64,000 nt of DNA from Brevibacillus panacihumi W25 (GTDB taxonomy: Bacteria > Bacillota > Bacilli > Brevibacillales > Brevibacillaceae), in NCBI RefSeq assembly GCF_000503775.1, contig NZ_KI629782.1, forward strand, positions 1,684,496-1,748,495, written 5' to 3'. Both the position numbers and the translations under genes were made by a program. Positions within the stretch are counted from its first letter, which is position 1. Each line of letters starts with the position of its first letter. The notes under the pieces are model-generated. The model was not told the DNA's origin. It did no database searches and saw only the letters and a list, made by a program, of their open reading frames with translations. Shown here piece after piece: positions 15,132 to 23,211 of the stretch.

Positions 15132-16981
15132 GCCAATAAACGTTCCTTTCTGTTGAGCAATTCTTCTTGAAGCTGACGCAATTGGGCAAGATGCTCATCC
15201 AAGCGCTTTTTCTGCGTATTGATGTCGCTGTTTTTTCCCTGCATGATGCCTTGCTGCTCCTGAAGGGTAAGCCTGAGCGCGTTCATTCGATTGTGCAGGC
15301 GCGTGGCGTAATGCTCCTGGATAGGCTCCAGTTCTTTGCCCGCCATCTCCTTCACTTTTTCCTCTACGTTTTGGATGATCCCTTGAATCTGGGTTTGCAG
15401 GATTTGCGTCACCTTTGTCCGCAGCGCTTCTCTTTCCTTTGCTTCCTTCTCCTCTTGCAGCTTGCCTCCCAGGAAGATGGTGCCGACGATTGCCGCTCCA
15501 ATCCCGATGGGACCAAACAGGGCGGCACCGATGAATCCCAGGGTTCCGCCCAGGGCCATACCGGCAGCGACTTCAGCGAAGGAAGAGGTCTGCTCGCCAG
15601 TTGGTTCCATCGTGATAAGATTCTTGAGATGCTCCGTGTCGGCATCTGAAAAAATTCCTCTCGATGCTTTTCTCCCGTCACTCGTGTGGCTGAAGTAATG
15701 CCCCCATTTTGCCTGCAATTTCTCGTGCAGTCCGCGCCGATAATCCAGCATTTGCTCCTGCAGGGCTTCCATGATGCTGCGAATGCCAATACCCGCCATG
15801 GATTTGATTCGTAAAACGTCCTCATCTGTCGTGATTTGCGCGGCTTGCCCGACCAACTCGGCTTGCAGCTTTGTGAATTCCTCGCGTACAAAGGCTGTCA
15901 TCCAACGGGCGAGATTCACGGACTCGACCTGCATGAAGGATTCGAATGTTCCCAATTCCAGCTGCATGGTACGTTCTTCCTGCTCCATTCTTTGCAGTTC
16001 CAGAAGCATTTCATCTCGTTGCACTGACAGCAGGCTGAACCGTTCTTCTACCGTCTGGATGCCGTCTTTGACGATCGCAGCGATCCGGTCGTAATGCATG
16101 GGTAGCCGATCTCTCACAGCCTGCCTGGAGACGAAATCCATCAGGCTGGCCTCGAAGTTTGAAAAATCAGATTCCCATATGCTTGCTTCTTGCTTAAACC
16201 TCGCACGAAGCGCTTCTTTCGCGGAAACAGTATGTATGGTTGGGTCCGCAATTTGCGGAAGATGCTCTTGCAATAATTTGCGGACATATGCCTTCAGTCT
16301 CGCGCTCACTTCACCCTGAGGGATGTTTTCTACCTCATCGATTCGGTTGATGACAAACAGAAAACGGTTGATATCATTGGCCAATACCTTTTCCTGCAAG
16401 AATCGCCGCTCACTCTCCGATAGTGGCTGCTGGCTGTCGAGCAGCACGATGCAGGAATCCGCCTTGGACAAGTAGTGGAAGGTGACTTCCTCGCGCAAAT
16501 CATCCAGGTCGTTGACGCCGGGGGTATCCACGATATCGCATTGCATGATTTGCAGGACTCCCGGGTATCCGATCCGCACCTCCTGGATGGCATTGGCTTC
16601 TTGGTTGCTTGTCGTAATAAATTCTTCTAGAAATTTATTCACTTTTTCATCCGGCAAGGGTCGGTTCATTCTTTCGCCGCTGCGGTACAAGATGTTCATC
16701 TGCGGTTGATCGCTGCCTTCAATGATGCTGATGGTTGCTGTCGTCGGGTTTACTTTGGATGGCAAAACGGGTTTTCCCAGGATGGCATTGATAAAAGTCG
16801 ATTTTCCGCGGCTGAATTCGCCGACGACGAGAAGGTGCATTTTCTCGTGCTGGAGTCTGCTTTGAGCCGCCTCGATTCGTTCCTGAAATCCGTAATCGGC
16901 TAGAATGGCGGAGATTTCTTTCAGCTTTTCTTCCGCAAAATGTTTGTTTGCTTCAAATGAGTGCTTGTCTGTTTTTTCCAT
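15128..16981 (-). CDS. Dynamin-like GTPase (617 aa)
   Basis: First gene of the dynamin operon. G1 is GEFSRGKS at residues 54-61, G2 is in NPTTATIS, G3 is DIVDTPGVND, and G4 is FVINRIDEV. After the helical trunk there is a Gly/Ala-rich hydrophobic paddle near residues 464-505 (AGMALGGTLGFIGAALFGPIG), then charged coiled coil to the end. The ATG is preceded by ACAGGTG. It probably acts at the cytoplasmic face of the membrane. It is most like the second half of DynA-type proteins by general architecture, but I cannot assign orthology without an alignment. Confidence 0.9.
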   Translation of the reverse strand: MEKTDKHSFEANKHFAEEKLKEISAILADYGFQERIEAAQSRLQHEKMHLLVVGEFSRGKSTFINAILGKPVLPSKVNPTTATISIIEGSDQPQMNILYRSGERMNRPLPDEKVNKFLEEFITTSNQEANAIQEVRIGYPGVLQIMQCDIVDTPGVNDLDDLREEVTFHYLSKADSCIVLLDSQQPLSESERRFLQEKVLANDINRFLFVINRIDEVENIPQGEVSARLKAYVRKLLQEHLPQIADPTIHTVSAKEALRARFKQEASIWESDFSNFEASLMDFVSRQAVRDRLPMHYDRIAAIVKDGIQTVEERFSLLSVQRDEMLLELQRMEQEERTMQLELGTFESFMQVESVNLARWMTAFVREEFTKLQAELVGQAAQITTDEDVLRIKSMAGIGIRSIMEALQEQMLDYRRGLHEKLQAKWGHYFSHTSDGRKASRGIFSDADTEHLKNLITMEPTGEQTSSFAEVAAGMALGGTLGFIGAALFGPIGIGAAIVGTIFLGGKLQEEKEAKEREALRTKVTQILQTQIQGIIQNVEEKVKEMAGKELEPIQEHYATRLHNRMNALRLTLQEQQGIMQGKNSDINTQKKRLDEHLAQLRQLQEELLNRKERLLA

Positions 16982-17130
16982 CGTGGCACCTGTCTTTATT
17001 TGAGATTATCTGCGACTTTACGCTCTTTTTGTCGATGCGTTTGATGCTGGAATTGGTACTTTTTGCTTAAGTATAGCACCATTCAAATCTGGTTTCATTT
17101 ATAAAGTGTGATTGGAAATACGATGCTTTT

Positions 17131-17381
17131 TTGGATAGTGGTCTACCAGCTTTAGTGGAGGGGAGGAAAAAGAGGAGAAAGCTCAGGCGGGTTGGGATCT
17201 TTGCTGGGGGTTATTCCTGGCCGCCTTCATTGCAAAGGCGGAACCGCGGCCAAAAGCAGCCCACTTCGAAGAAGCGATTCAGGGTTGGCCGCTGAATGCG
17301 TGTTCCGCCTTTTCCATTGCGGCTTGGTCAAGATCCCAAATGCCTTCGCTTTTCTCCTCTTTTTCCTCAGCCCGCTTTTCC
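17131..17381 (+). repeat. Foldback repeat, copy B (full length)
   Basis: About 250 bp that folds on itself. GAGGAAAAAGAGGAG on the left pairs with CTCCTCTTTTTCCTC on the right; inside lie GGGATCTT/AAGATCCC, then GCCGC/GCGGC, then AAAGGCGGAAC/GTTCCGCCTTT, then GGCC/GGCC around the centre. Homologous to the copies at 5634, 40728 and 62982. It separates the dynamin operon from the WYL regulator gene; no reading frame of interest is present. It resembles a MITE or foldback element, with no transposase. Confidence 0.85.
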
Positions 17382-17529
17382 GTTTGGATGAAGAATAAAT
17401 AGTAAGCAAATAACCGGAATATCGCGATCAACGATAGTCCGGTTCATTCATGAAATGATCCTATTAGAACCCTTCTGTATTTTTCCTTACTTTCATCTTG
17501 AGACAAGTTAATGAAATTCCCCTTATGAA

Positions 17530-18441
17530 TCACCTGTTTTTCTTACCCAACTCCGGATACCGCCTCCGGATCTCCTCGATCGCCTCAATTACCGCTTCCT
17601 TAAGCTCTGGCGGCGATACGACGACGACTTTCGCTCCGTAGCTGAGAACGACGGACAGGGCGTAATCCTTGGTATAAAACACTGTCTCCACTTCGATGTG
17701 TTCGCCCGCATAGCGGCACTGGCCTGCAAACTGCTCGGAGACGCGCGGTTCTGCAGTCTTGTCGAAACGCAGATGGGCATGAATCCCGATGGGGTCATCT
17801 TCAGGAGGTGTGGGTACAAGCTCCCTCGGCTGAAACTTCTCCCCCGACAAGTGAAGGGAAGTCATCCGTGAAACGCAGAACAAGCGAATCGCAAGGCGGG
17901 ACAAGCAATATCCTTCCAGATACCAGACGCCGCGTTCCCATAACAGCCGATTCGGCTCCACTCTCCTGTCTGTCACCGTGCCGGACGCGCTTCGATAGGT
18001 GAACGCAATGACCTGTTTCTGTTGGATCGCGCGATAGACGACCCGAACGATCTCCTTTTCTTCCCGCGTCGACGAACCGAGATCCAACAGAAGGTCTTCC
18101 GAGTCATGATTGGACAGCTTCGGATGCAGGGTTTCGAGCTTATCCTTCAAGAGGGTGAATCTGTCACCGACTGCTCCCTCTACACCTCGAAGCAGCTGAT
18201 AAATGGCGGAAAAATCACTGACCGTAAAGTGCTGCTTGGTCAGAAAAAAGCCATCCATAAGCTCAAACCCGCCATCTGCGCCGGTAAATGAAACGACCGG
18301 TATCCCAGCCTGGTTGATTAGCTCGATCTCCCGATAGATGGTTCGGGTGGAAACCTCAAAGCGTGCTGCCAGATCGGAAGCCCGTACGCGTTTTTTCGCC
18401 ATAAGCTCCAAGGTTATCGCCAGCATGCGGTCCAGTTTCAT
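17530..18441 (-). CDS. YafY-type HTH/WYL-domain transcriptional regulator (303 aa)
   Basis: N-terminal HTH_11 winged helix (RMLAITLELMAKKRVRASDLAARFEVSTRTIYREIELI), then a WYL domain with PNRLLWERGVWYLEGYCLSR and IRLFCVSRM (about 155-205), then a WCX-type C-terminal domain (ALSVVLSYGAKVVVVSPPEL). WYL domains sense nucleic-acid or small-molecule ligands. Same strand as, and upstream of, the dynamin operon, but 550 bp and a repeat element separate them, so a regulatory link is only possible, not shown. The epoxide hydrolase gene is equally near. Confidence 0.88.
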   Translation of the reverse strand: MKLDRMLAITLELMAKKRVRASDLAARFEVSTRTIYREIELINQAGIPVVSFTGADGGFELMDGFFLTKQHFTVSDFSAIYQLLRGVEGAVGDRFTLLKDKLETLHPKLSNHDSEDLLLDLGSSTREEKEIVRVVYRAIQQKQVIAFTYRSASGTVTDRRVEPNRLLWERGVWYLEGYCLSRLAIRLFCVSRMTSLHLSGEKFQPRELVPTPPEDDPIGIHAHLRFDKTAEPRVSEQFAGQCRYAGEHIEVETVFYTKDYALSVVLSYGAKVVVVSPPELKEAVIEAIEEIRRRYPELGKKNR

Positions 18442-18579
18442 TCTCTCACCCCACTACGAAACATTCAGACAGTCTCCCATCAGCATATCAGATGCTGTCG
18501 AATGCGTCGAAACCGCGCGTCGTGAGTCACTACGACGAAATAGGAGAGGCGCCTGAATCAGCAAATTCAATCGGCATAA

Positions 18580-19731
18580 TCAGGTTAGACGGCTGAAAAA
18601 TTGACGAACATCCTCCACGAAACGCGACGGCTGTTCCATCGCGAAAAAATGGCCCCCCTCCCATGCTTCCGTCCAGTGCGTGATATGATGCTCCCTTTCA
18701 GCTATGCGTCTGACCGACGTGTCATGACTGCAGGATACCAGCACACCGGTCGGAACTGTCCCTCGATCTTTCGGCATCCACGCCATCGGATCGTTCATGG
18801 CTTCGTAATAAATTTGTGCCGATGATCCTGCGGTTCCACTAAACCAGTACAAGCTGATATTCGTCAGCATACGGTCTCGATCAATCGCGGCTTCGGGCAA
18901 GGCTTCCTCTGGATCAGTCAGCTTCTTGAAGTGTTCAACGATCCATGCCAACTGGCCGACAGGCGAATCATGCAAGCTGTATGCGAGGGTATAAGGGCTC
19001 TTGGATTGAATTTGCAAATACCCATCATTGAAATTCTCCATCCGCTCCAAGCGCTTCTGTTCTTCCTCTGTCAAAGCTTCCCGTTCTCCTTCCTCGCCTG
19101 ATGGAAAGGTAAGCAGTGCGTTCATGTGAATGCCGATCACGCGTTCCGGTGCTTGCCTCCCTATCTCCGGAGCGATGAAAGCACCGGTATCGCCGCCTTG
19201 TACGCAAAAGCGTGCATACCCCAGCCGATCCATGAGTTCAAGAAAGGCCTCGGCAATCCGAGCAGGAGTCCAGCCCGTTTCATTCAAAGGGACGGAGTAG
19301 CCAAACCCAGGAATGGATGGGATGACCAGGTGATACGCGTGATGCGGATCGCCTCCGTGAGCGCGAGGATCCGATAGCGGCCCGATGACATCTAGGAATT
19401 CCACAAACGATCCCGGCCAGCCGTGAATAAGCATCAATGGCCTGGCGTCCGGCTCGGCAGACCGGATGTGGAGAAAATGAATGTTCTGCCCGCTGATCGT
19501 TGTGATAGATTGCGGAATATTGTTTAAGTCACTCTCATGTCTGCGCCAATCGTATTCGTGCTGCCAGTACTCCTTCAATTCCTTCAGGTACGACAACGGC
19601 ACGCCGCGATCCCACCCGGTATCCGGTAATACAGGAAAGCGGCTGCGGTCCAGTCGTTCCTTCAGATCTTCGAGCTCCCCCTGCGACACCTGGATGCGGA
19701 AGGGGCGAATTTCTTCATCGGTAATCATCAT
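18580..19731 (-). CDS. Epoxide hydrolase (383 aa)
   Basis: Alpha/beta-hydrolase with the epoxide hydrolase N-terminal domain (RPFRIQVSQGELEDLKERLDRSRFP). Visible catalytic motifs: oxyanion loop HGWPGS, nucleophile elbow VQGGDTGAF with Asp as nucleophile, and the C-terminal GGHFFAMEQP histidine. It opens epoxides to diols by a covalent Asp-ester route; the physiological substrate is unknown. AAAGGAGA precedes a double ATG start. Confidence 0.9.
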   Translation of the reverse strand: MMITDEEIRPFRIQVSQGELEDLKERLDRSRFPVLPDTGWDRGVPLSYLKELKEYWQHEYDWRRHESDLNNIPQSITTISGQNIHFLHIRSAEPDARPLMLIHGWPGSFVEFLDVIGPLSDPRAHGGDPHHAYHLVIPSIPGFGYSVPLNETGWTPARIAEAFLELMDRLGYARFCVQGGDTGAFIAPEIGRQAPERVIGIHMNALLTFPSGEEGEREALTEEEQKRLERMENFNDGYLQIQSKSPYTLAYSLHDSPVGQLAWIVEHFKKLTDPEEALPEAAIDRDRMLTNISLYWFSGTAGSSAQIYYEAMNDPMAWMPKDRGTVPTGVLVSCSHDTSVRRIAEREHHITHWTEAWEGGHFFAMEQPSRFVEDVRQFFSRLT

Positions 19732-19868
19732 TAATTCTCCTTTCGATTGGGTATAGGAGAAAGATACCGCAGTAATTATGACATCATGTTTGTCATAATT
19801 ACATTTTCCATGTCTGTTATAATAAGCAAAGCTAACCGTTTCAATATTAAGACAGGAGTGTGTACCAT

Positions 19869-20075
19869 ATGTGGAACCTATTCCAAGACCTCTATGGCTT
19901 CCTGCGAACTGCGCTTGTCTTCCTGGCTACTTTTGCCTTATCGAGTATCCTGGTTTTCCGCTTCTTCTACGACGGAACAAATGATGATGCAGTCTTCATC
20001 GTCCAACTGATTGTCGTTTTCTTGCTCAATCTGTTTTGGAACATATGGAAAGCAAAAAGAGCGGGATCATCATGA
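19869..20075 (+). CDS. Small two-helix membrane protein (68 aa)
   Basis: Not recognised. MWNLFQDLYGF is followed by two hydrophobic stretches (about residues 11-30 and 38-57) and a short basic tail (WKAKRAGSS). The ATG is preceded by AGGAG at ten bases; a GTG three codons earlier would sit almost on the site. It converges on the ABC-2 permease gene and its last codons overlap the end of that gene by 6 bp inside a palindrome. Confidence 0.6.
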   Translation: MWNLFQDLYGFLRTALVFLATFALSSILVFRFFYDGTNDDAVFIVQLIVVFLLNLFWNIWKAKRAGSS

Positions 20076-20083
20076 TCCCGCTC
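20059..20083. terminator. Palindrome containing both stop codons of convergent genes
   Basis: Arms GAGCGGGATCAT and ATGATCCCGCTC around one central base. The plus-strand small gene and the minus-strand ABC-2 permease gene both end inside it with near-identical codons. No T-run follows on either strand, so its termination activity is uncertain. Confidence 0.5.
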
Positions 20084-20876
20084 CTCTGTATTTGCTGACT
20101 CCGAAGTTCCATACCAACACACCGATTGTGAAGAAAATCACACCCATGACTGGTGTCATCGCCGCGTAGCCGTACCAGGTCTCCTTGCGCAGGAAATACG
20201 CTGCCGGATAGACCCCTACGAAGGCGAATGGCAAGATGTAGGTGAGGACAAAGCGAATGACTTTGTTGTAGACGTCGACCGGATAGCGGCCGTACTGCTG
20301 GATGTTGTAGATCATCGGCGTAATCCCTGTCCGCGAATCGGAGAAAAAGCTGATAGCCGAGATTGCCGTGTAGACGCCGCCGTAGATGAGCGCAGCGCTG
20401 ATCGACAGCCCGACGAACAGGAACGGATCGTACCAGGTAAAGCTCAGGTCCAGTTGATACGCGGCATAGCCCATGATGATCAAGCCGGAAATCACACCGA
20501 AAATGCGGTCGGGAGCGATGGACTCCAGGCAGACCTGCGCCAGATTGTGAATCGGCCGGGTCAGGATGCGGTCCATCTCGCCGCGAATGATGTAGCGTTC
20601 GTTAAAGTCCCAAAAGCCGAAAAACATCGAGAACAACGCATAGGGGACCAGGAAAAATCCGTAGATGAAAATAATCTCGTCGCGCGTCCAGTCCTTCATC
20701 AGCGGCACGTGGGAAAACACAACCACGATGAAGACCAGGTTGATCAATTCCGAGATGAGATTGGAGACGAGATCCCCCAGAAAGTCAGCCCGATAGGCCA
20801 GCCGAGTCTTGAAGTACTGACTCAGGTAGTCAGCAAAGATTCCGAAGATATGTTTGGCGTTTTGTATGCTTTGCAT
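20070..20876 (-). CDS. ABC-2 type transporter permease (268 aa)
   Basis: Six-helix permease of the DUF990/ABC2_membrane_6 type (YCbc-like: YLSQYFKTRLAYRADFLGDLVSNLISELINLVFI, later RYIIRGEMDRILTRPI). It pairs with the permease at 20880 and the ATPase at 21667, making a three-gene exporter operon. Substrate unknown; related systems export drugs or lipids. Confidence 0.85.
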   Translation of the reverse strand: MQSIQNAKHIFGIFADYLSQYFKTRLAYRADFLGDLVSNLISELINLVFIVVVFSHVPLMKDWTRDEIIFIYGFFLVPYALFSMFFGFWDFNERYIIRGEMDRILTRPIHNLAQVCLESIAPDRIFGVISGLIIMGYAAYQLDLSFTWYDPFLFVGLSISAALIYGGVYTAISAISFFSDSRTGITPMIYNIQQYGRYPVDVYNKVIRFVLTYILPFAFVGVYPAAYFLRKETWYGYAAMTPVMGVIFFTIGVLVWNFGVSKYRGAGS

Positions 20877-20879
20877 GTC

Positions 20880-21674
20880 CTACCCTCCCTGTACGACCAG
20901 CCTGTTTCGGGCCTTTTTCCACATAAACAGGATTGGCATCAAAAGTATCAGCATCCACGCGACCTGAAATCCAATCAGCTCCCAGGCGCGGCCTGTCGTA
21001 ATCGCTCCCGTGAAGATCAGGCTGGGATAATAGTTCACTGCCTGGAACGGCAAAAACCCCATTGCAGTCTGCGCCCAGCCCGGGAAGAAGCTAATCGGCA
21101 GCACGAGACCGGACAAAAGATCGACCACGACCCGCTTCGCCCGCATCATCCCGTCGTTGCGCAGCAAGAAGAACGTGAGCAAGCCCGTCACCAGATTGAT
21201 CTGCGTATTGATCAGGAAAGCAAACATCAAACTGATCAGATACAGGCCCCAAGCCTCCCCGCTCGACGGAAAATGAAACGGAATGACTAGGCTGATCAGG
21301 AATATACCCGGACCTGCGAAAAAGAGAAAACGGAAAATGCCTTCCCCAAAAGCCTGTGCTGTTTTGACCGACAGGTAGTTGTAGGGGCGAATCATTTCAA
21401 TGGCGACCTTCCCGTCCCGCACATCCTGGGCGATCTCCATGTCGATGTTATTGAAGTAAAACGCTCGCGACATCCAGGCAATCGCCACATAGGACGTCAT
21501 CTGCTCGACGGTTAGCCCACCCAACTGCTGCTCGCTGCCGTAGATTGCGGACCACAGGAAAAAGTACGCCCCGATGTTGATCCCGTAAATAATGATGCCG
21601 CTGTAGTAGTTGACCCGATAAGCCAGCATGGTCAAAAACCGCATGCGGATCAATTCCATGTACAGCTTACGCAT
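20880..21674 (-). CDS. ABC-2 type transporter permease (264 aa)
   Basis: Six hydrophobic helices. The N-terminal MELIRMRFLTMLAYRVNYYSGIIIYGINIG and the cytoplasmic DVRDGKVAIEMIRPYNYLSVKTAQAFGEG motif match the ABC2_membrane_6 family, as in its neighbour. It overlaps the ATPase gene by 8 bp and lies 3 bp from the second permease gene, so the three are translationally coupled. Confidence 0.85.
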   Translation of the reverse strand: MRKLYMELIRMRFLTMLAYRVNYYSGIIIYGINIGAYFFLWSAIYGSEQQLGGLTVEQMTSYVAIAWMSRAFYFNNIDMEIAQDVRDGKVAIEMIRPYNYLSVKTAQAFGEGIFRFLFFAGPGIFLISLVIPFHFPSSGEAWGLYLISLMFAFLINTQINLVTGLLTFFLLRNDGMMRAKRVVVDLLSGLVLPISFFPGWAQTAMGFLPFQAVNYYPSLIFTGAITTGRAWELIGFQVAWMLILLMPILFMWKKARNRLVVQGG

Positions 21675-22677
21675 GGCTGACTACCTCTCTGTCCGTCGAA
21701 TAAATGTTGCGTACGATGTCCTCGGTACTCGCCTCGAGAATTTTCACATCGCTTACTTCAAACGTAGACATCACCGTGGACAGGACAAATGGCAGCATTT
21801 CTTCGCTGTGCGCCACCTTGACGCGCAGCATGTAGTCATTGACCTGCTCGATCTCACAGGGCATCTCGCCCAATGCCTGACGAAGCTCTTCGGCACGGGT
21901 GCGCTTTTTCATTTGGAAAGAGATCTCTGTCCCGTTGCCCCATCTGTCCTTCAAATCGCTGAGCAGCCCGTCAAAAATCAGCTTGCCTTTGTCCATGACC
22001 AGCACACGCTTGCAAAGTGCTTCGATATCCGTCACGTCATGCGTGGTCAAGAGAATCGTCGTATTTTCCGTTTCATTGAGATGGAGCAGAAATTCGCGAA
22101 TCTTCTGCTTCACCAGAACATCCAGTCCGACTGTCGGCTCATCGAGGAACAAGAGGCGCGGCTTGTGGATCAGCGACGCCGCGATCTCACATCGCATCCG
22201 TTGGCCAAGACTCAGCTTGCGTACAGGCTGGCTGACGAAAGAAGTGATATCCAGCTCCTCGATCAATCGCTGCAGCCATTTCTCACCCTCGACTTCATCC
22301 ACCTTGTAGACGCTTTTCAGCAGGCGAAACGACTCCAGCGGGGACAAGTCCCACCAAAGCTGCGAACGCTGACCAAAGACGACTCCGATCGACCGGACGT
22401 ACTCTTCCCGCTGCTTGAAAGGGACATAGCCGTTAATGCGAATATCCCCGTCACTCGGCGTCAAAATGCCCGTCAGCATCTTGATCGTGGTCGACTTGCC
22501 CGCGCCATTCTCCCCGATCAGAGCGAACATCTCACCCTCTTCGACCTGGAACGAAAGATCATCCACTGCTTTCACCGTCTTGTACTCCCGGCTGAACAAA
22601 TCACGAAAAGCACCACCAAGACCCGCTCTAGCCTGGTGGATGCGAAATTCCTTTTGCAAATGGTTAACTTCTATCAT
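21667..22677 (-). CDS. ABC-2 exporter ATP-binding protein (336 aa)
   Basis: Walker A GENGAGKSTT, signature LSLGQRMRCEIAASL, Walker B LLFLDEPTVGLD and switch His in TTHDVTDIEAL are all intact. The C-terminal 90 residues (EISFQMKKRTRAEELRQAL onward) form the extra domain common in NatA/DrrA-like ATPases. The ATG start at 22677 is supported by AGGAAGG seven bases upstream, giving MIEVNHLQKEF. First gene of the exporter operon. Confidence 0.9.
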   Translation of the reverse strand: MIEVNHLQKEFRIHQARAGLGGAFRDLFSREYKTVKAVDDLSFQVEEGEMFALIGENGAGKSTTIKMLTGILTPSDGDIRINGYVPFKQREEYVRSIGVVFGQRSQLWWDLSPLESFRLLKSVYKVDEVEGEKWLQRLIEELDITSFVSQPVRKLSLGQRMRCEIAASLIHKPRLLFLDEPTVGLDVLVKQKIREFLLHLNETENTTILLTTHDVTDIEALCKRVLVMDKGKLIFDGLLSDLKDRWGNGTEISFQMKKRTRAEELRQALGEMPCEIEQVNDYMLRVKVAHSEEMLPFVLSTVMSTFEVSDVKILEASTEDIVRNIYSTDREVVSHA

Positions 22678-22793
22678 CAAATACCTTCCTTTTTTCGTCA
22701 TCGTTGGATTCCAACTGTAAGTGTATACGAGGCTCACCATTTGTGCAAAACTCAATGTGCTGGAAACTGTATCAGCTTTCTATGCGCCCGCTT

Positions 22794-23177
22794 TTAGCGG
22801 GATTTCGGCTTCTTGTCCAATATCGAGCGCAGTTCCTTAATATCGTCCTCGGACAATGATTCCTCCTGAATGAATTGGACCAGCATCGTCTTCAAGGCTC
22901 CGCCGTAAATCCGCTTCAAAAAGGACTCTGTTTCGGCGCGTCGGCACTCCTCCCGCGAATACAGCGGATAAAACGTATACACCCGCTGATTTTGATGAAC
23001 ACCGACTGCTTTTTTCTGGACCAAACGATCCAGCAGAGTGCGAATGGTTTTGGGCTTCCATTCCGTTTGCTCCTGCAGGGCGGCAATCACCTCGTTGGCG
23101 GTAATCGGAGATGTTTCCCACAGAACATTCATGACTTCCCATTCTGCTTCCGAGATATTTGGCATCATCATCGACAT
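22794..23177 (-). CDS. blaI: BlaI/MecI-family repressor (127 aa)
   Basis: Winged-helix repressor: NISEAEWEVMNVLWETSPITANEVIAAL is the family hallmark, followed by KPKTIRTLLDRLVQKKAVGVHQNQRVYTFYPL and a C-terminal dimerisation helix pair. It binds TACA-n-TGTA operators and is cleaved or released on beta-lactam sensing. AAGGAGG lies five bases before the ATG. It is 34 bp downstream of blaR1 in the same operon. Candidate operators are visible at 25053 and 30578. Confidence 0.93.
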   Translation of the reverse strand: MSMMMPNISEAEWEVMNVLWETSPITANEVIAALQEQTEWKPKTIRTLLDRLVQKKAVGVHQNQRVYTFYPLYSREECRRAETESFLKRIYGGALKTMLVQFIQEESLSEDDIKELRSILDKKPKSR

Positions 23178-23211
23178 TTTATCCTCCTTCCGAAATGACG
23201 TGGATACATCC

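Noticed and set aside
17131..17381. Foldback repeat considered as a simple terminator or part of a gene
   Set aside because: It is far longer than a terminator, recurs three more times at unrelated genes, and no frame is conserved between copies.
17530..18441. WYL regulator as the confirmed controller of the dynamin operon
   Set aside because: WYL proteins often control defence genes, but 550 bp and a repeat element intervene and no shared operator is visible, so I left it as a possibility only.
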